Notes: generated from the sequence alone by a model not told the origin. DNA of 64,000 nucleotides from JBDHUW01 sp964642385 (GCA_964642385.1 CAZXON010000002.1:1-64000); one strand, 5' to 3'; shown: positions 21,553 to 33,128, numbered from the stretch's first letter. Made by a program: numbers and translations.

Positions 21553-22455
21553 ATGTCAAACTCATTATTAACGAAAATAACAGCATTATTGGCTGCTATA
21601 ACAACTCTTGTAGTTCTCATAAGCGCACGGTGGATTCATAGTGCAATGCAAGAAGGATTCGCTTTACAATTCGGTGGTTTGCAAAATTATAAATTAGCTA
21701 AACAATTGTATTCAACTCCAACAGTGATTGAACAACAACAAAAAAGTTTACAACAAGCTATAGATAGTGTAAAAAATCAACCGGCAGATGGAACAACAAC
21801 TGCGCCGACTGATCAACAACCAACTGACAACACTGCTACTAATGGAGTAAAAGTTGATGCAACTGGAACTTTAAGCGCTGAACAAATTGCAAGCGTGACA
21901 AAAGACGCATATATCGTTGGAAACAAAGATGCTACAATTACAATAATTGAATATACTGATCCAGAATGTCCTTATTGTGTTGTACAATATCAAAATGGAA
22001 CATTAAAGGGAATGGTTTCAACTTTTAATGGTTCTGTAAGTACTATTACGAAACCTGTACAATGAGTAAATCATCCTGGAACACAATTTAAATCATTTGC
22101 AATCCTTTGTGCTGGTAAAATAGGTGGACAAGACGCGTATGAGGGCATGTATGAAAAAATCTATAGTAATTCAACACCTGAGACAGTTGTACCTACTTCA
22201 GCTATTGCAGATTATGCAAAAGAGTTAAAATTAAACGCAGATAAATTTGATAGTTGTATTGAAAACAAGGAAATGGCAGCTACTTATGATGCAAACTGGA
22301 ATGAATTTGCTATCTTCGCATGAGCTAGCAATCGTGGGACTCCTGGAAATGTTATTCTCAATACAAAAACAGGAGAGTGGAGATTGCTTCTTGGAGCATA
22401 TCCAGCAAGTGAATTTCAAAAAAATATTGATGAAATGCTTGCGGCAGCAAAATAA
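21553..22455 (+). CDS. Membrane-anchored DsbA-like thiol-disulfide oxidoreductase
   Basis: A 300-residue protein with an N-terminal membrane anchor (LLTKITALLAAITTLVVLIS) and a Gln/Thr/Asp-rich linker. A thioredoxin-fold DSBA domain follows, with DATITIIEYTDPECPYC near residue 140: CPYC is the active site. The C-terminal part has GTPGNVILNTKTGEW, where the TPG segment fits the cis-Pro loop (usually TP or VP). It would introduce or reshuffle disulfides in exported proteins, several of which in this window are Cys-rich. Confidence 0.87.
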
Positions 22456-22535
22456 GTTTTTGCAAAAAATCACTTGAAAATCGTATTCAAATCATCATTA
22501 TAGTACATGCCTGAATGGCATAAACATCCTAGAGA

Positions 22536-22566
22536 AGATCGGCACTCCCATGCTGGTCTTTTTTTA
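22536..22566 (+). terminator. Intrinsic terminator after the DsbA-like gene
   Basis: AGATCGGCA (22536-22544) pairs with TGCTGGTCT (22551-22559) with two G-T pairs, followed by seven T. Confidence 0.65.
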
Positions 22567-22610
22567 TATTATAGGAAAATCAAACCAATGATTAATGATT
22601 AGTGGTTAAT

Positions 22611-22670
22611 GATTCGTCTTTTTTCTTTCTGCAAGCGAAGAATTGAGCCTAATTCAGAGATATTTTTTAG
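22611..22670 (+). repeat. Interspersed palindromic repeat, family B (degenerate)
   Basis: ttttctttctgcaagcgaag and the end 'aattcagagatatttttta' match the family B copies at 16701 and 31809. The rest of the 22456-22792 spacer holds no visible gene. Confidence 0.5.
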
Positions 22671-22792
22671 ATTATTGGTAGAAAAAATAATCTATTTGAA
22701 ACTACTAAGAAACACTCATTATCTTTCTAGTTGCAAAAACTTTTTCGTTTCCTATATTCGTCATATTATTTATTAGTAAAATTGAATATTAT

Positions 22793-25327
22793 ATGCCAAC
22801 TTCAAAAACGCGTTCAACCCATAGCGCTGCGAAAGCAAAAAAGGGAGAAACAAACTCAGAAATCAAATCTATAAAAAAAACACCAGTAAAAAAAGCAAGC
22901 AAACCCAAAACAACAAAAGCAACAAAAGCAAAAAAATCCTTAGCGAAAAAGCAAACAGGGAGTACTGCTATTGCAAAAACATCTTCTGCAAAATTAAGAA
23001 CCACATTTTTATCTGACATATCCAAAGGGAGTCATCTTGTTATCGTTGAGTCTCCTGCGAAAGCCAAGACAATCAAAGGTTTTTTGGGAGGGCATGTAGA
23101 TGTACAAGCATCTTTTTGACATGTTGCAGATTTACCAAATAAGACACTTGGTGTGGATATAAAAGATAACTTCAAACCAACATATGAAATCGCACCAGAA
23201 AAAAAGAAAGTAATCAGTGAACTAAAAAGACGTGCTGTTGGTATGGATGGAATCTGGTTAGCAACTGATGAGGATCGTGAATGAGAAGCTATTGCGTGGC
23301 ATGTTGCTAATGCGCTAGGACTTGATGTAAAAGAAGTTCCTCGTATCGTTTTTCATGAGATAACAAAAGAAGCTATTAAATCTGCAGTTTCAACTCCAAG
23401 GAAATTAGATATAGATTTAGTTGACGCACAACAAGCAAGACGTGTTCTTGATAGGATCGTGTGATTTTCTGTTTCACCAATATTGTGGACCAAAATCAAA
23501 CGTGGCTTATCAGCAGGACGTGTACAATCTGTTGCAGTCAAACTTGTTGTTGAAAGAGAAAGAGAAATCCAAAACTTCAAACCAGAAGAGTCACGAAAAG
23601 TGTTTTCAGAACTGGCACATGAAGACTATTCTCTTTCTGTTGAACTAACCAAAATCAAAGGTAAAACGCCACATTTGAAAACATTCCCAGATATAGAAAA
23701 ACTTCTTGCAGAATATAAAATCTCTCTTTCGCAGAAAGATATCGGTTTTGATAAAAAAAACTGAAATCAATTGGTTAATCTAAACTATACACACCCATTT
23801 ACATTATCAAACATAACTGTTAAGTCTTGAAAGAAAAATCCATCTCCACCATTTATAACTTCTACATTACAACAAGAAGCTTCTAGGCGTTTCGGATGGA
23901 CTGTAAAACAAGTAATGAGTGTAGCACAAAGATTGTATGAAGCTTGATATATTACATACATGAGAACGGATAGTACAAATCTTTCATCTCTCGCTTTAGG
24001 TGCCGCAAAAGGATACATCACAAGTACATTTGGAGAAAAATATCATCAAGTTAGACAATTTACCTCAAAAATCAAAAATGCACAAGAGGCACATGAGGCA
24101 ATCAGGCCATCATATATAGATCGTACGCCAGAAAAAAGCAACCTTGCTGGACAAGAACTGTCACTATACCGTTTGATTTGGTTGCGTACAGTAGCTTCAC
24201 AGATGGCAAGTGCTGAGTATGAAGAAACGACATATGATTTTGCGCCAGAGGGCATCGATCACACTCGAAGTATAAAAGGTGAAATTATAACATTCCCTTG
24301 ATTTCTCACATTATATGGTGAAAAGCCCGCGCCTAAAAAACCAGCAAAATCACTTGATGACGAAAATAACACGCAAGATGAAGATGAGGAAATCATTCAA
24401 GAAATAACATTACCGAAGATAAAAAAATGAACTATTTGTTCTGCTAGTTCGTTGCTTGCAAAACAATTATTTTCGCAACCGCCATCTCGTTATACAGAAA
24501 GTGGGCTTGTAAAGGCGTTGGAATCACGCGCTATTTGACGTCCTTCTACATACGCTCCTACTATTGCTACGATACAAGATAGATGATATGTTGAAAAAAA
24601 AGAAGACAAAAAAATCTATCCTTTAGAGATTTCTTTTCATGTCCAAGATTATCTGGAAAAATATTTTACAAAGCTCATGAATTATGAGTTTACGGCAAAA
24701 ATGGAAGATAAGTTGGATGATGTCGCAATAGGCAAGGTAAAGCGGGAGAGTATGATGCAACAATTTTATGATTGATTTGAGACTCAACTTTTGGAAGCAA
24801 AGAAATGAGAAAAGACTACTATGCCAGTAGGAAGACATTGCCCAAAATGCAAAGATTGAAATCTTATTTTTAAGTTTACTAAGTTTGGAAAATTTATCGG
24901 TTGCGATGCCTATCCTGAGTGTGATTACACCGAAAAAACACAAGAGGAAAACGATACTTTGGCGCCACTCAAAGAAAAATACGAAGGCAAACCTTGTCCA
25001 GAATGAGGGACAATCGTTGTTAAAATAGGAAGATTCGGACCATTCCTCACATCATCATTATACCCAGAGGTGAAACGAATATCGTCAATTCCAGATGATA
25101 TAAAAATAGATTTAGAAGCAAAACATTGAGGTGGAGTTTGCCCTGATTGTAAAGAGGGGACTTTAGTCGTAAAAAAAGCTCGTCGTGGTAATTATTTCTT
25201 GGCTTGCTCTCGTTATCCAGATTGCAAACATGCAGAGAATATCCCATGACAGGAAAACAGCTCATGAGCATGAAGTTCAGGTGCGAAAAAGCGATTTCGT
25301 AAAAAAGCAATTAGCAAGAAAAAATAA
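22793..25327 (+). CDS. topA: DNA topoisomerase I
   Basis: A type IA topoisomerase that relaxes negative supercoils. The 844-residue product has a Lys/Ala-rich N-terminal extension of about 75 residues, then the Toprim domain (HLVIVESPAKAKTIKGFLGG; ATDEDREGEAIAWH). LSAGRVQSVAVKL, the active-site segment YITYMRTDST near residue 389, and AHEAIRP follow. The C-terminus has zinc-ribbon modules (CPKCKDG...CDAYPECDY; CPDCKEG...CSRYPDCKH) and a basic tail. The glycine in DREGEA is TGA. The histone-like Lys-rich N-terminal tail is not usual for TopA. Confidence 0.95.
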
Positions 25328-25330
25328 TTT

Positions 25331-27760
25331 TTACTGTACAGTTATCGTCTCGTCCCATATATTCATTTCTTGAAGTTGCGACGCGTGTGTTACTAAATAC
25401 AAAGATATATTTGTAAATTTTAGATAATCTTTCAACATATCTGTTACTTGTCCAATTGTATCTTGGTCAATATTGTTGATTGTTTCATCCAGAAACAATT
25501 GTTTGGTGCCGGTCATCTGAGCGACAGCGAGTATCCAAGCGACTCTTAAGATAGCTTTTTGTCAGCCAGATAGTGATTTTGCTGTTCTTTCACCATGAGA
25601 GTCTTGTATGGAAATATCCAATTCTAATTTGTCAGTTGTCGTTTTTTTAGGTTGAAAACGCACCGTAAAGGGCACCATTTTGCTAAGCAGGTTGTTGATG
25701 TATTCAGCAAAGAAAGGCAACGCATCTTCGAGTACCTTTATCATGATCTCTTTGCTAAAAATACGATACAAATCGGTCAATAATTTTTCCCTTTCTTGAA
25801 GTCTGAGTATCTCTCGTTGAAGATCCTTATGTGTGTGAATTAGATCGTTAATGCGTTCGACGTTCTGTGAAATTTTGGTTAGGGTCGCAAGCCTACTTTC
25901 AGCAGTTTTTAGAGTGCGCTGCAGTTCTTCAAACGTATTTTTATCTATATTTTTTTGTAGCTCTTGTTGTTTTTCATTTGCTTGCAAAAGAGCTTTTTCT
26001 AATAGCGATAGTTTTTCCTCAAGCTGTGCTTTTTTGATTATATTATTTTGACGTTCTTGCGCTTGTAGTTCAAATGTACTATCTTCGCGTTGAAGAGTTT
26101 GTAGTTGTTCCTGATAGGCATCAAACTGTTTTTTTGTGGCATCTATTTCTTTGCTAAAACGGATCGTTGCTAATTCTCTCAATGATTTTATTTCTTTTGC
26201 AATAGCGTCTAGTTTCTCTTGTTGTGCAAGTATACTTCAATGTGTGTTTATCGTATCAAATTTTTTCTTGTAGCTGTCTAGTGTGGTTTGTGTTTGAAGG
26301 ATGTTCTTTTGCAGTGTGGCAAAAAATCCCGTATTGATAAGCTCTATAAAAGGGCACTCAGCTCCTGTTTTCTCACAATAATATATTTTTTTGTTCTGAT
26401 AATCTGTTTGTAGTTGTGCCAGAATTTTCTCTTGATGGAGTATCGTTTCCTCTTCTTCTTGTTTTTTTTGTTCCAGTTGTGAAAGGGTTTTTTCTGCGAA
26501 ATTTTGTTGTTCAACAACCATTTTCCCTTGTTGGATATCTTCTTGTAATTTGTTTCGCAGAGCTATTAGGTTGCCCTCCAATTGCTTATTTTCCGCAAAC
26601 CGCTCTTGTGGCAATCAGTTCCTGAGCGCATCAATATCCGATTGTAACTGTTTTTTTCTTGCGTTATGTTTTTCCAGAATTTCCAATCACGTGTTTTTTA
26701 GTGTATGCTCAATATCTATAATCTCCCTGTTGGTTTGTGCAATAGTTGTTTGTAATGATCTGATTTCTGTAGCACCTCTGTCTAGAAGAGTTTGTTGCTG
26801 TTCAATTGTTCCAAGATCTTTTTGGAGTTGATCACGTCTAGCATTTTCTTCCGTTGTTACCTCATTGATGATCGCCGTTCGTTCGTCTCCCAAAGAAAAT
26901 CCATTGATGCTGATCTTCTCATAGACAAGCTCTATTTCTTCGATTAGATTTTTCAGTATATCTGTTTTTTTGTTTGTGGGTGAGCGTTCAAGTGAAATCA
27001 ATGTTTTTCAAAACGCAATAAGATTGTATAAATATTCTTGCAATCTTTTGTCTACGGTATTTGTATCTCACTTGGCTTTTAGCGTGGCGGTAGCGTTTCT
27101 TCTCTCATCATTGATGCGATCTGTTGCGCTATCGATACTGAGCAATCCAAATATTTCTTTGAAAAGTGAAATTCTCTCTGTCGGTTGTAATTCAAAAACA
27201 TTTGTGCTATCCTGCAAGAGCATTGTCGTGCTCAAAAACACCTCTTTGGGCGGGAGAAATGACTCAAGTGTCGCTTGCACATCCGTTTCGTTTTTGGATA
27301 CAATTGCCTCTGTATGTGTCTTTTTAACCAACGTTTCAAGCAGATCTATATCTCGAAGAATAATTTTATTGCTGGTATCTGTGTTACTTTGGTTGTTCAT
27401 TGCTTTTTCAGCTTCCCCAGAGAGGATAGTTTGTACTGCAGAAATCTCATCTTCGATGAGAAAAATTGATGATTTTACCGTATCATTTCAGCTTTTGGTC
27501 CTTGCGATATCTCTCACGCAGAGCAATATTTTATCGTTGTGTGCAAACAAAATTTTTATCCATCCACTTTCAGCTTTTACAGAAAGCATAGGACGAGAGC
27601 TATATTTGTACAAGCCAAACAGCGGACCATCAAAAAACAAAAAACTTTTTCCAGATCATATCGGTGCTTTGATTAAATATTTTCCATCAAGAAAATGAAC
27701 CGTCGTTGTGCGGTTAAAGAATGGGCCAATATTGTTACAAGAAAAAGCAAGAAGTTGCAT
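25331..27760 (-). CDS. SbcC/Rad50-like SMC-type ATPase
   Basis: An 809-residue minus-strand protein. The N-terminal ATPase half has the P-loop APIGSGKSFLFF near residue 34 with glycine from TGA. A long coiled coil follows (about residues 190-650), then the C-terminal half with LSGGQKAILRVAWILAVAQ and QLFLDETINNID, which is Walker B. A Cys pair, CEKTGAEC near residues 462-469, sits in the middle of the coiled coil where Rad50/SbcC have their zinc hook, although spacing is C-x6-C and not CxxC. The start MQLLAFSCNN at 27760 fits the family better than an upstream ATG at 27841. No SbcD nuclease is next to it. Its stop and that of topA converge 3 bp apart. Confidence 0.82.
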
Positions 27761-27982
27761 ATACAGGAGTATAGAGAATAGACACGAGAAAACAAGAAGG
27801 TTGTAGCTAAACAGGTGTTGAGTTGTATCACCAGGGCTCACGATTACGCATGATTATATCATTTTTTTCTATTATCGGGGCCTGATTGTGTTGTATTTCA
27901 AACACTGTTCATTTTTTTTTGTTGTTATATCGCTTCTGATTATAATTAGTATGCATGGATTTATTTTTATTAACATAACTAA

Positions 27983-29233
27983 ATGGAAAAAAAAGAAACC
28001 ATTTCATCGCCTGATAATCTTCTTCTCAAAGATCCTGATGACAAAAAAGGCAAACTAAAAAAATCTTTAGACAACCTTGAGATTACTCTAAAAAATAGGA
28101 TCAAAAAAACACCAAAGATGATAAAAAAATGATTGCTTTCAGGTGTTATTGTTTTCCAATTACTTACTGGATGTGCACCAAAAGAAAAAGAGTATATTGT
28201 CAATTCAGGGGAAACATTTTCTTCAATTGTGACTGCTCATGTAAAACAAACAATTGATAGTACGTATGCGCCAACGACTGATTATGATTTTCATCAAAAA
28301 TTATTGACTGCGATCCAAGAAGATAATCAAGATGATGGTAGGCTTAAAAATCCAGCAAGCATTCACCCTTGAGATAAAATAGTTATAAATAATAAAGTAG
28401 TTGCTCAAGTTTTTGAAGATGCATTGAAAGAGAAAAAGAAAGAGGAAAAGATAGAAAAAGTAGAAGAGACCAAGAATGTTTCTGCGTGGCCAACAGTTGA
28501 GCAATCTCGTCAAAGATTTATGAGTTGAAAAAAATATTTTCTAGAAGAGTATGAGACACAATGAAATAAGAAGATATTAGATATTTATAATGGTGTTCCT
28601 TCTCCAAAAATGCATATTATTGAGAGTGGAAAAAAATCATGAAATGTAATTCAAAGTGTTGGAAAAGTTATTCTTCATAGCACTGCTTGAGCGTATGATG
28701 AGTCAAAAATTGAACAACAAGCTAAGTGAATCTATGCCCATTTTCTCATAAGTGAATGAGGAAAAATAATCCAAATAAAAAGAAATTGAGCACTCAGGAG
28801 CATGACGCATGCGGGTTCTGCCCTTTGGTGAGATCTAAATTCACAATACTTTGCTAACCATTCAATCGGAATTGAAGTTGAAGCGGATGCTGGGAAAGAA
28901 TGGTCAAATGATCAGTATAATGCAATTCAATCTTTATTAAAATGGATTGCACAAAGATATAATCCAGAACTAAAAGTATCTGATATTTTAACCCATAGCC
29001 AGATAGGGTATGAGCCGAAATTTAATACAAGAGGGCGCAAATCTGATCCATATTTTGTAAATCGGCCGAAATTAAAATTGCCAAATAATTATGTCTTGTA
29101 TGACCCAAATGTTGCAAAGGGTAAAGTTAATTCTAACCTTAGTGCAATAGAAAAATCATATCCAAAAACTCATTGTACAAATATGACAATTTGATTACGT
29201 GAATCTAAAAAGATAGCCGAAAAGAAAAAATAA
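27983..29233 (+). CDS. Lipoprotein N-acetylmuramoyl-L-alanine amidase (Amidase_2 type)
   Basis: A 416-residue protein with a lipobox-like LLTGCAP near residue 60 after a hydrophobic stretch. A LysM-like start (EYIVNSGETFSSIV) and a coiled Glu/Lys linker follow. The zinc amidase domain has KVILHSTAGAYDE, IYAHFLISEGGKIIQ, SIGIEVEADAGKEW and DILTHSQIG ending in a KSDPY segment. The zinc ligands would be the His of LHST and the His of THSQ, with Asp in KSDP. It should cut peptidoglycan stem peptides at the cell surface. The lipobox is unusually far in (residue ~60), after a charged cytoplasmic-like segment. The next gene is a second cell-wall hydrolase lipoprotein. Confidence 0.85.
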
Positions 29234-29266
29234 ATTATAAAAATTATATTTTGTAACAGTATATAA

Positions 29267-30358
29267 ATGCAAGAAAAAGAGCCAGAGTTTTCAAAGCATA
29301 CAAAAATATTAAAAAATGCTACAATAGCACTTGCGCTTTCCTGATTGTTGCAAACTGTTTCTTGCCAACCATGAACAGAAAAAAAACAAGCGACACAAGA
29401 TAAGAATGGCATAGAAATAGTAAATAAAAACACAATTGTGGAACCACGAGAATATAAGATATATAAGCTTGATATAAATTTAATAAGTACAATTAAATAT
29501 GATCTTTTAAAGGCAAAGAAAAAAACACAATCAAGTGATGTTTTGAAAAAATACCTGACGATGGATGATTTCTCTTATGGAAAAATCTTACCAAAAATAA
29601 CCAAAGAAAGCTCGTTAGACAATAATCGCACAAGTCGTACTGGTGCTGTTGGGTATATGCAACTCACTGACAGAGCGGTTCAGGAAATAAACAGGATATA
29701 TGATTTTAACGGTTTGGTATTAGACAAAAATAACGCTGTTGATAATATCATTTTGTGAGTTTTATATAGAAAACTTACAGAAAAAAACCTTAAAAGTTCT
29801 TTGGAAAAAAATGGATTGCAATTTTCCCAAAAAGACCGCGAAGCCTTGATGATTTTTTCATATAATGTGTGAGAGAGTAGAGCGATGAATTATTTAAAAT
29901 CCGCCCACCAAAATTGAGTAAAAACAATGGAATGATTTATAAAATGGCTTGTTGAAAAAAAATGTAATATGGTTTACAATCCTGTACAAAAAATTGATCC
30001 TACATATCGCACACCTTATACAGATTATTTCTGATGAAAGAAATTACCTTCTAATGCGAGTTGAGAATTGAAAAAATTGGAAGAGTGAATTAGGTATGTT
30101 TCTATTATCTTATCGTTACAGAAATATCTAGAGACCGACGAAACAATAAAAATAATAAGTATAATTCATCTAAAATGAAAAGAGACTCTTTTCTCAAAAG
30201 TCAAAGAGATGAGAGATACCTGAATATTCAAAGAGACGGCCTCTATAAATCAAATATGTGAGATTATTTTGAAAACAAATTGATTTGATGAAAAACAAAC
30301 TCCCCAAGATGTAGATCTTTTCCTAATAAAAGAAGAATTACAACAGTTTCAAAAATAA
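29267..30358 (+). CDS. Lipoprotein lytic transglycosylase-like (SLT domain)
   Basis: A 363-residue protein with a lipobox-like QTVSCQPG near residue 30 after a hydrophobic segment. The lysozyme-like fold is indicated by ITKESSLDNNRTSRTGAVGY with catalytic Glu in KESS, then MQLTDRAVQEINRIYD, AVDNIILGVLYRKL and ALMIFSYNVGESR, the usual SLT order ES..GLMQ..N...G..yL..aYN. It should cut glycan strands. It is 33 bp after the amidase and shares its architecture, so the two probably act together in cell-wall remodelling or, in this predatory or episymbiotic lineage, on host wall material (inference). Confidence 0.82.
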
Positions 30359-30362
30359 TTAT

Positions 30363-31469
30363 TTACACATTGCTATCTTTTTCTTTTGCTACTTTGTATT
30401 CCATAGGTAGTTTCTTTATCCAGAAAAGATAGATATTTACGCCAAAAAATATGATTGCCATAAGTGAGAATATTATGATTTTGTTGGTTCTGGCTGTGCC
30501 TTGTAACATCATGAGTACCATTGAAAAGAACGACCATCACCATACAAATCGTCTTACCTCTCATCTGGACCATCATAGTGCCATGAGTCTGTAATGCAAG
30601 TGGGTGAAATCTCATTTCATAGGATTCTTTTTCATGATGAAAATCCTGTTTATAAATACCCAGATTGCATCAAAAATAGGCAGAGAAAGGACAACTAACA
30701 CTGTCCCAATTTTGGCTCATCACATCAAAGCAAGATATGCTAGCGCGTATCCATAAAAAAGTATTCCAATATCTCTGAGTAATCAGACGGGTTTATATTC
30801 TATCGTAGTGTAGATAACTCCTCAAAGCGCTAACACAAAAGATATATTTGTCGCGATTGTGAGGATTGATAAATTTTCCGCAGAGATAACATCAATGTAA
30901 TAAGGGACCACTACACCTTGCAATAAAAAGTATATTGTTATAAATCAAATCGTTGAAACTCAGCTAGCTAAGCCATATATTCAGTCAAACCGGTTTATGG
31001 AATTCATAAATCACAAAAACCATAGCACAGTTACAAAAACCACGAAAAAGCTAGATAGTTGCAAAATATTTCATCAGGAAATAACAATTTCTTGGATCCC
31101 GACTCATCAAACCCCCAACGCAATGAGAGCAGTCAAAACTTGGAGAACGAGCCTGTATTTTGCTTTTATTCATTTTTTTCCACGAGATTCTAACCGTGTA
31201 TCAATGAGTGAGAAGATCATAATAAACGCTCATCCTATAGCTAGTCATTGGAACTCTGGCGTGTCAAAATATGTCGGAAATATAATTGCACTTACAGCAA
31301 AAAATCCGATGATGAGAAATAATCCTTGGAGTGTAGGGACGCGTGGTCTTGCGGGAACATCGGGTCCTGGTTTATCCAAAATTTTCCATTTTTTGCATAT
31401 TTCCAAACCTGCTATAGCGATAACAATATATATCGCAGCACTACCGATAAACGGGATGATTGTTTCCAT
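30363..31469 (-). CDS. Glycosyltransferase family 4 (WecA/TagO/MraY-like) membrane transferase
   Basis: A 368-residue protein with about ten membrane helices on the minus strand. It transfers a sugar-1-phosphate from a nucleotide sugar to undecaprenyl phosphate. Diagnostic motifs are KPGPDVPARPRVPTLQG near residue 33, FSLIDT (catalytic Asp region), FMNSINRFDGIYGLASGVS near residue 145, and GDFTHLHYRL near residue 285. The last two fit WecA/TagO better than MraY. It would start wall polymer or O-antigen-like glycan synthesis. Its stop lies 4 bp from the convergent transglycosylase stop. Confidence 0.87.
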
Positions 31470-31564
31470 GGGTATATATTATTGGAGTCAAGTTGTGTTT
31501 CAAGGGAAAAATAATGTGGCTAATCGAATATAATGTAAGCGCGTTTGCAGAAAATTCATTGTTT

Positions 31565-31627
31565 CTTCCGTCCTGTCTCTGTGTTTCTAGCTATACAAAG
31601 ATTTCTCGGAAGTTGCCCTTCGGGCAA
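31565..31627 (-). repeat. Twin-hairpin ATAGGA element, copy 6
   Basis: CTTCCG (31565-31570) ... CGGAAG (31607-31612), then TTGCCC-TTC-GGGCAA (31613-31627). On the minus strand the motif reads ACAGGA, a one-base variant. Confidence 0.74.
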
Positions 31628-31717
31628 AACCCCCACTTGCAATTATGCACATAAAACATATAATATAAAATATGTCAACTATGGCGTTGTAAAAAAAAAC
31701 ATAATGAGTTTCAAAAT

Positions 31718-31745
31718 TTGCAAGAAAAGGACAAGAGAGTATAAT
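31718..31745 (+). promoter_or_regulatory. Promoter of DGR2 target gene 3
   Basis: TTGCAA (31718-31723), 16 bp, TATAAT (31740-31745). The region from about 31650 is closely similar to that before target gene 1, including ttgtaaaaaaaaacataatg and acaagagagtataat, although the encoded proteins differ. Confidence 0.65.
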
Positions 31746-31808
31746 TAAGTATAGAAAAATATTTTGGATTATAGTACAATCAACATAAAATGGCGTCTAT
31801 AATCCGAC

Positions 31809-31878
31809 TATACTCTTCGCTTCGTCTCTTTTCTTTCTGCAAGCAGAGAAAAGAGCCTTGTTCAGAGGCATATTTTAT
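31809..31878 (+). repeat. Interspersed palindromic repeat, family B
   Basis: ctcttttctttctgcaagca followed by gagaaaagag gives a near-perfect long hairpin, then ccttgttcagaggcatattt. It lies between the promoter and the start codon of target gene 3, the same location as in target gene 2. Confidence 0.7.
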
Positions 31879-31887
31879 ATTATTCAT

Positions 31888-32859
31888 ATGGAGACAATGG
31901 CAACAAAAAAGCAAAACAATTACCCTTTTTCAAAAGACACACAATCGTATATTGATGATGTCAAAACAAAGTATAAGGGGATGAAAAAATTATGAGTTGA
32001 TAAGCAAGCGAAAGAGTATCTAACGGATATATTGTATGGTAGTTGAAAAGAAAAGGTTACCGAAGTGAGAGAAGAGGCACAAATGTTGTGACAACAAAAA
32101 ACAGCAGATGAATCTTGGGTGTCTGAGTATGAAGCCAAGAGACAATTTGTGAGTACTAATGAAGTAAGATATGATGAACTCAAAGTAAAACTATGACAAA
32201 AAGAGGATATAAACTATGATCCAGATATATGACCAGTAGATTTGACTGAATGGAGAGATGGAATAGAAACGTGGAACGAAAAAGAAAATCCTAAGAAATA
32301 TATCAAGTATCTAAAGGAATTGCATAATTTTATAAAAGATAAAACAAAGTTTGAGGAAACAGCTAGAGATGTAACGATCAAAGAAGCATGAATAAAAATA
32401 GATAAAAAGCCAGTATGACTAGATATCCTAAAGCATCCAAAGAATACAGACGGTGATGTATTCATTTATGAATGGCCTGATTATAATGGAGTAACAAAAA
32501 AAATGGTAGGGATAAGACAGAAAGTATTAAACGATCCAAAACACCCAATGTATGAACCGATACAAGATATTATAAAACAGAGAAAGAAGGAGTGATATAG
32601 ACTAGCAACAACACAAGATTTAAAGAAAACTATAGGAGTACTTCCAACGAAGAAAGAAGAAGAATGATTATTGTGAATAGAAATGCTTGCGTGATTATTT
32701 GGATGGTGAGTACTTGAACCCACAAGACTAGATAAAAGTTGAAATGTCAATGTTGCTCGTTCTTTTGTTCTATTGTTCAACTACGGCACTGATAGGCTCT
32801 TTCACGAGTTCAATCTTGGAGAACGTAGTGGTTCTTTGTTCTTCGTCCAGGACTGCTAA
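31888..32859 (+). CDS. DGR2 target protein (C-terminal variable)
   Basis: A 323-residue protein; the ATG at 31888 (METMATKKQNN) or the one at 31897 may be used. The N-terminal ~220 residues are charged and helical and not obviously homologous to targets 1 and 2. The C-terminal part has RLATTQDLKKTIGVLP and GIEMLAGLFGWGVLEP, then the variable tail NVARSFVLLFNYGTDRLFHE ... SGSLFFVQDC, a C-type-lectin-like DGR ending (AR..VLL / LFFV core). VR3 supplies the last ~34 residues. It shares its promoter with the other DGR targets. TGA-coded glycines are frequent outside VR3. Ligand unknown. Confidence 0.83.
32754..32856 (+). repeat. DGR2 variable repeat VR3
   Basis: 103 bp aligned without gaps to TR2 (33181-33283). 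By eye there are 21 substitutions in the variable stretch, all at TR2 adenines, plus one G/C difference at the end (caggactgc in VR, cagcactgc in TR). This is the signature of adenine-directed mutagenic homing. Confidence 0.93.
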
Positions 32860-32861
32860 AG

Positions 32862-32876
32862 CTGTCTGAAAGACAG
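32862..32876 (+). other. Hairpin just after VR3
   Basis: CTGTCT-GAA-AGACAG starts 5 bp after the end of VR3 and overlaps no gene. It occupies the same relative place as the inverted repeats after VR1 and VR2 but has a different sequence. Confidence 0.55.
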
Positions 32877-32981
32877 ATACGATAACAGAGCGAAGCGATG
32901 CCCCGATGAAATCGGGGTTTGTCTATTGGGATATCTTTGTTGTCGTGATGAAGCAGGGAATGACTGAAAAAAAATCGGCGC

Positions 32982-33019
32982 AGTTGGATTTTTGCAAGGC
33001 AAAAATCCAACTCTTTTTT
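32982..33019 (+). terminator. Strong intrinsic terminator after DGR2 target
   Basis: AGTTGGATTTTTGC (32982-32995) pairs with GCAAAAATCCAACT (32999-33012), a perfect 14-bp stem followed by T-rich sequence. The rest of 32860-33180 holds a second small hairpin (ccccgat/atcgggg near 32900) and the TR2 leader. Confidence 0.8.
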
Positions 33020-33113
33020 ATACTTCAATTTGCCAGCGTCACATGTATCTAATGAACATGCGAGAGAGCATATGCAGTCCAGTCATACACTGGTTTTATG
33101 TCTAATGACAAAG

Positions 33114-33128
33114 CTAGTAGTAAAAGAT
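33114..33128 (+). promoter_or_regulatory. Conserved TR leader motif (DGR2)
   Basis: ctagtagtaaaagat, identical to the motif at 8867-8881 ahead of TR1 and at nearly the same distance from its template repeat. The upstream 'catgtatct' block (near 33042) is also shared. Confidence 0.5.

Noticed and set aside
25851..27698. Long plus-strand reading frames opposite the SbcC-like gene (for example 26970-27698)
   Set aside because: The minus strand gives a continuous 809-residue protein with P-loop and LSGGQ motifs; the plus-strand frames have no recognisable motifs and are Ser/Cys/Leu-rich shadows.
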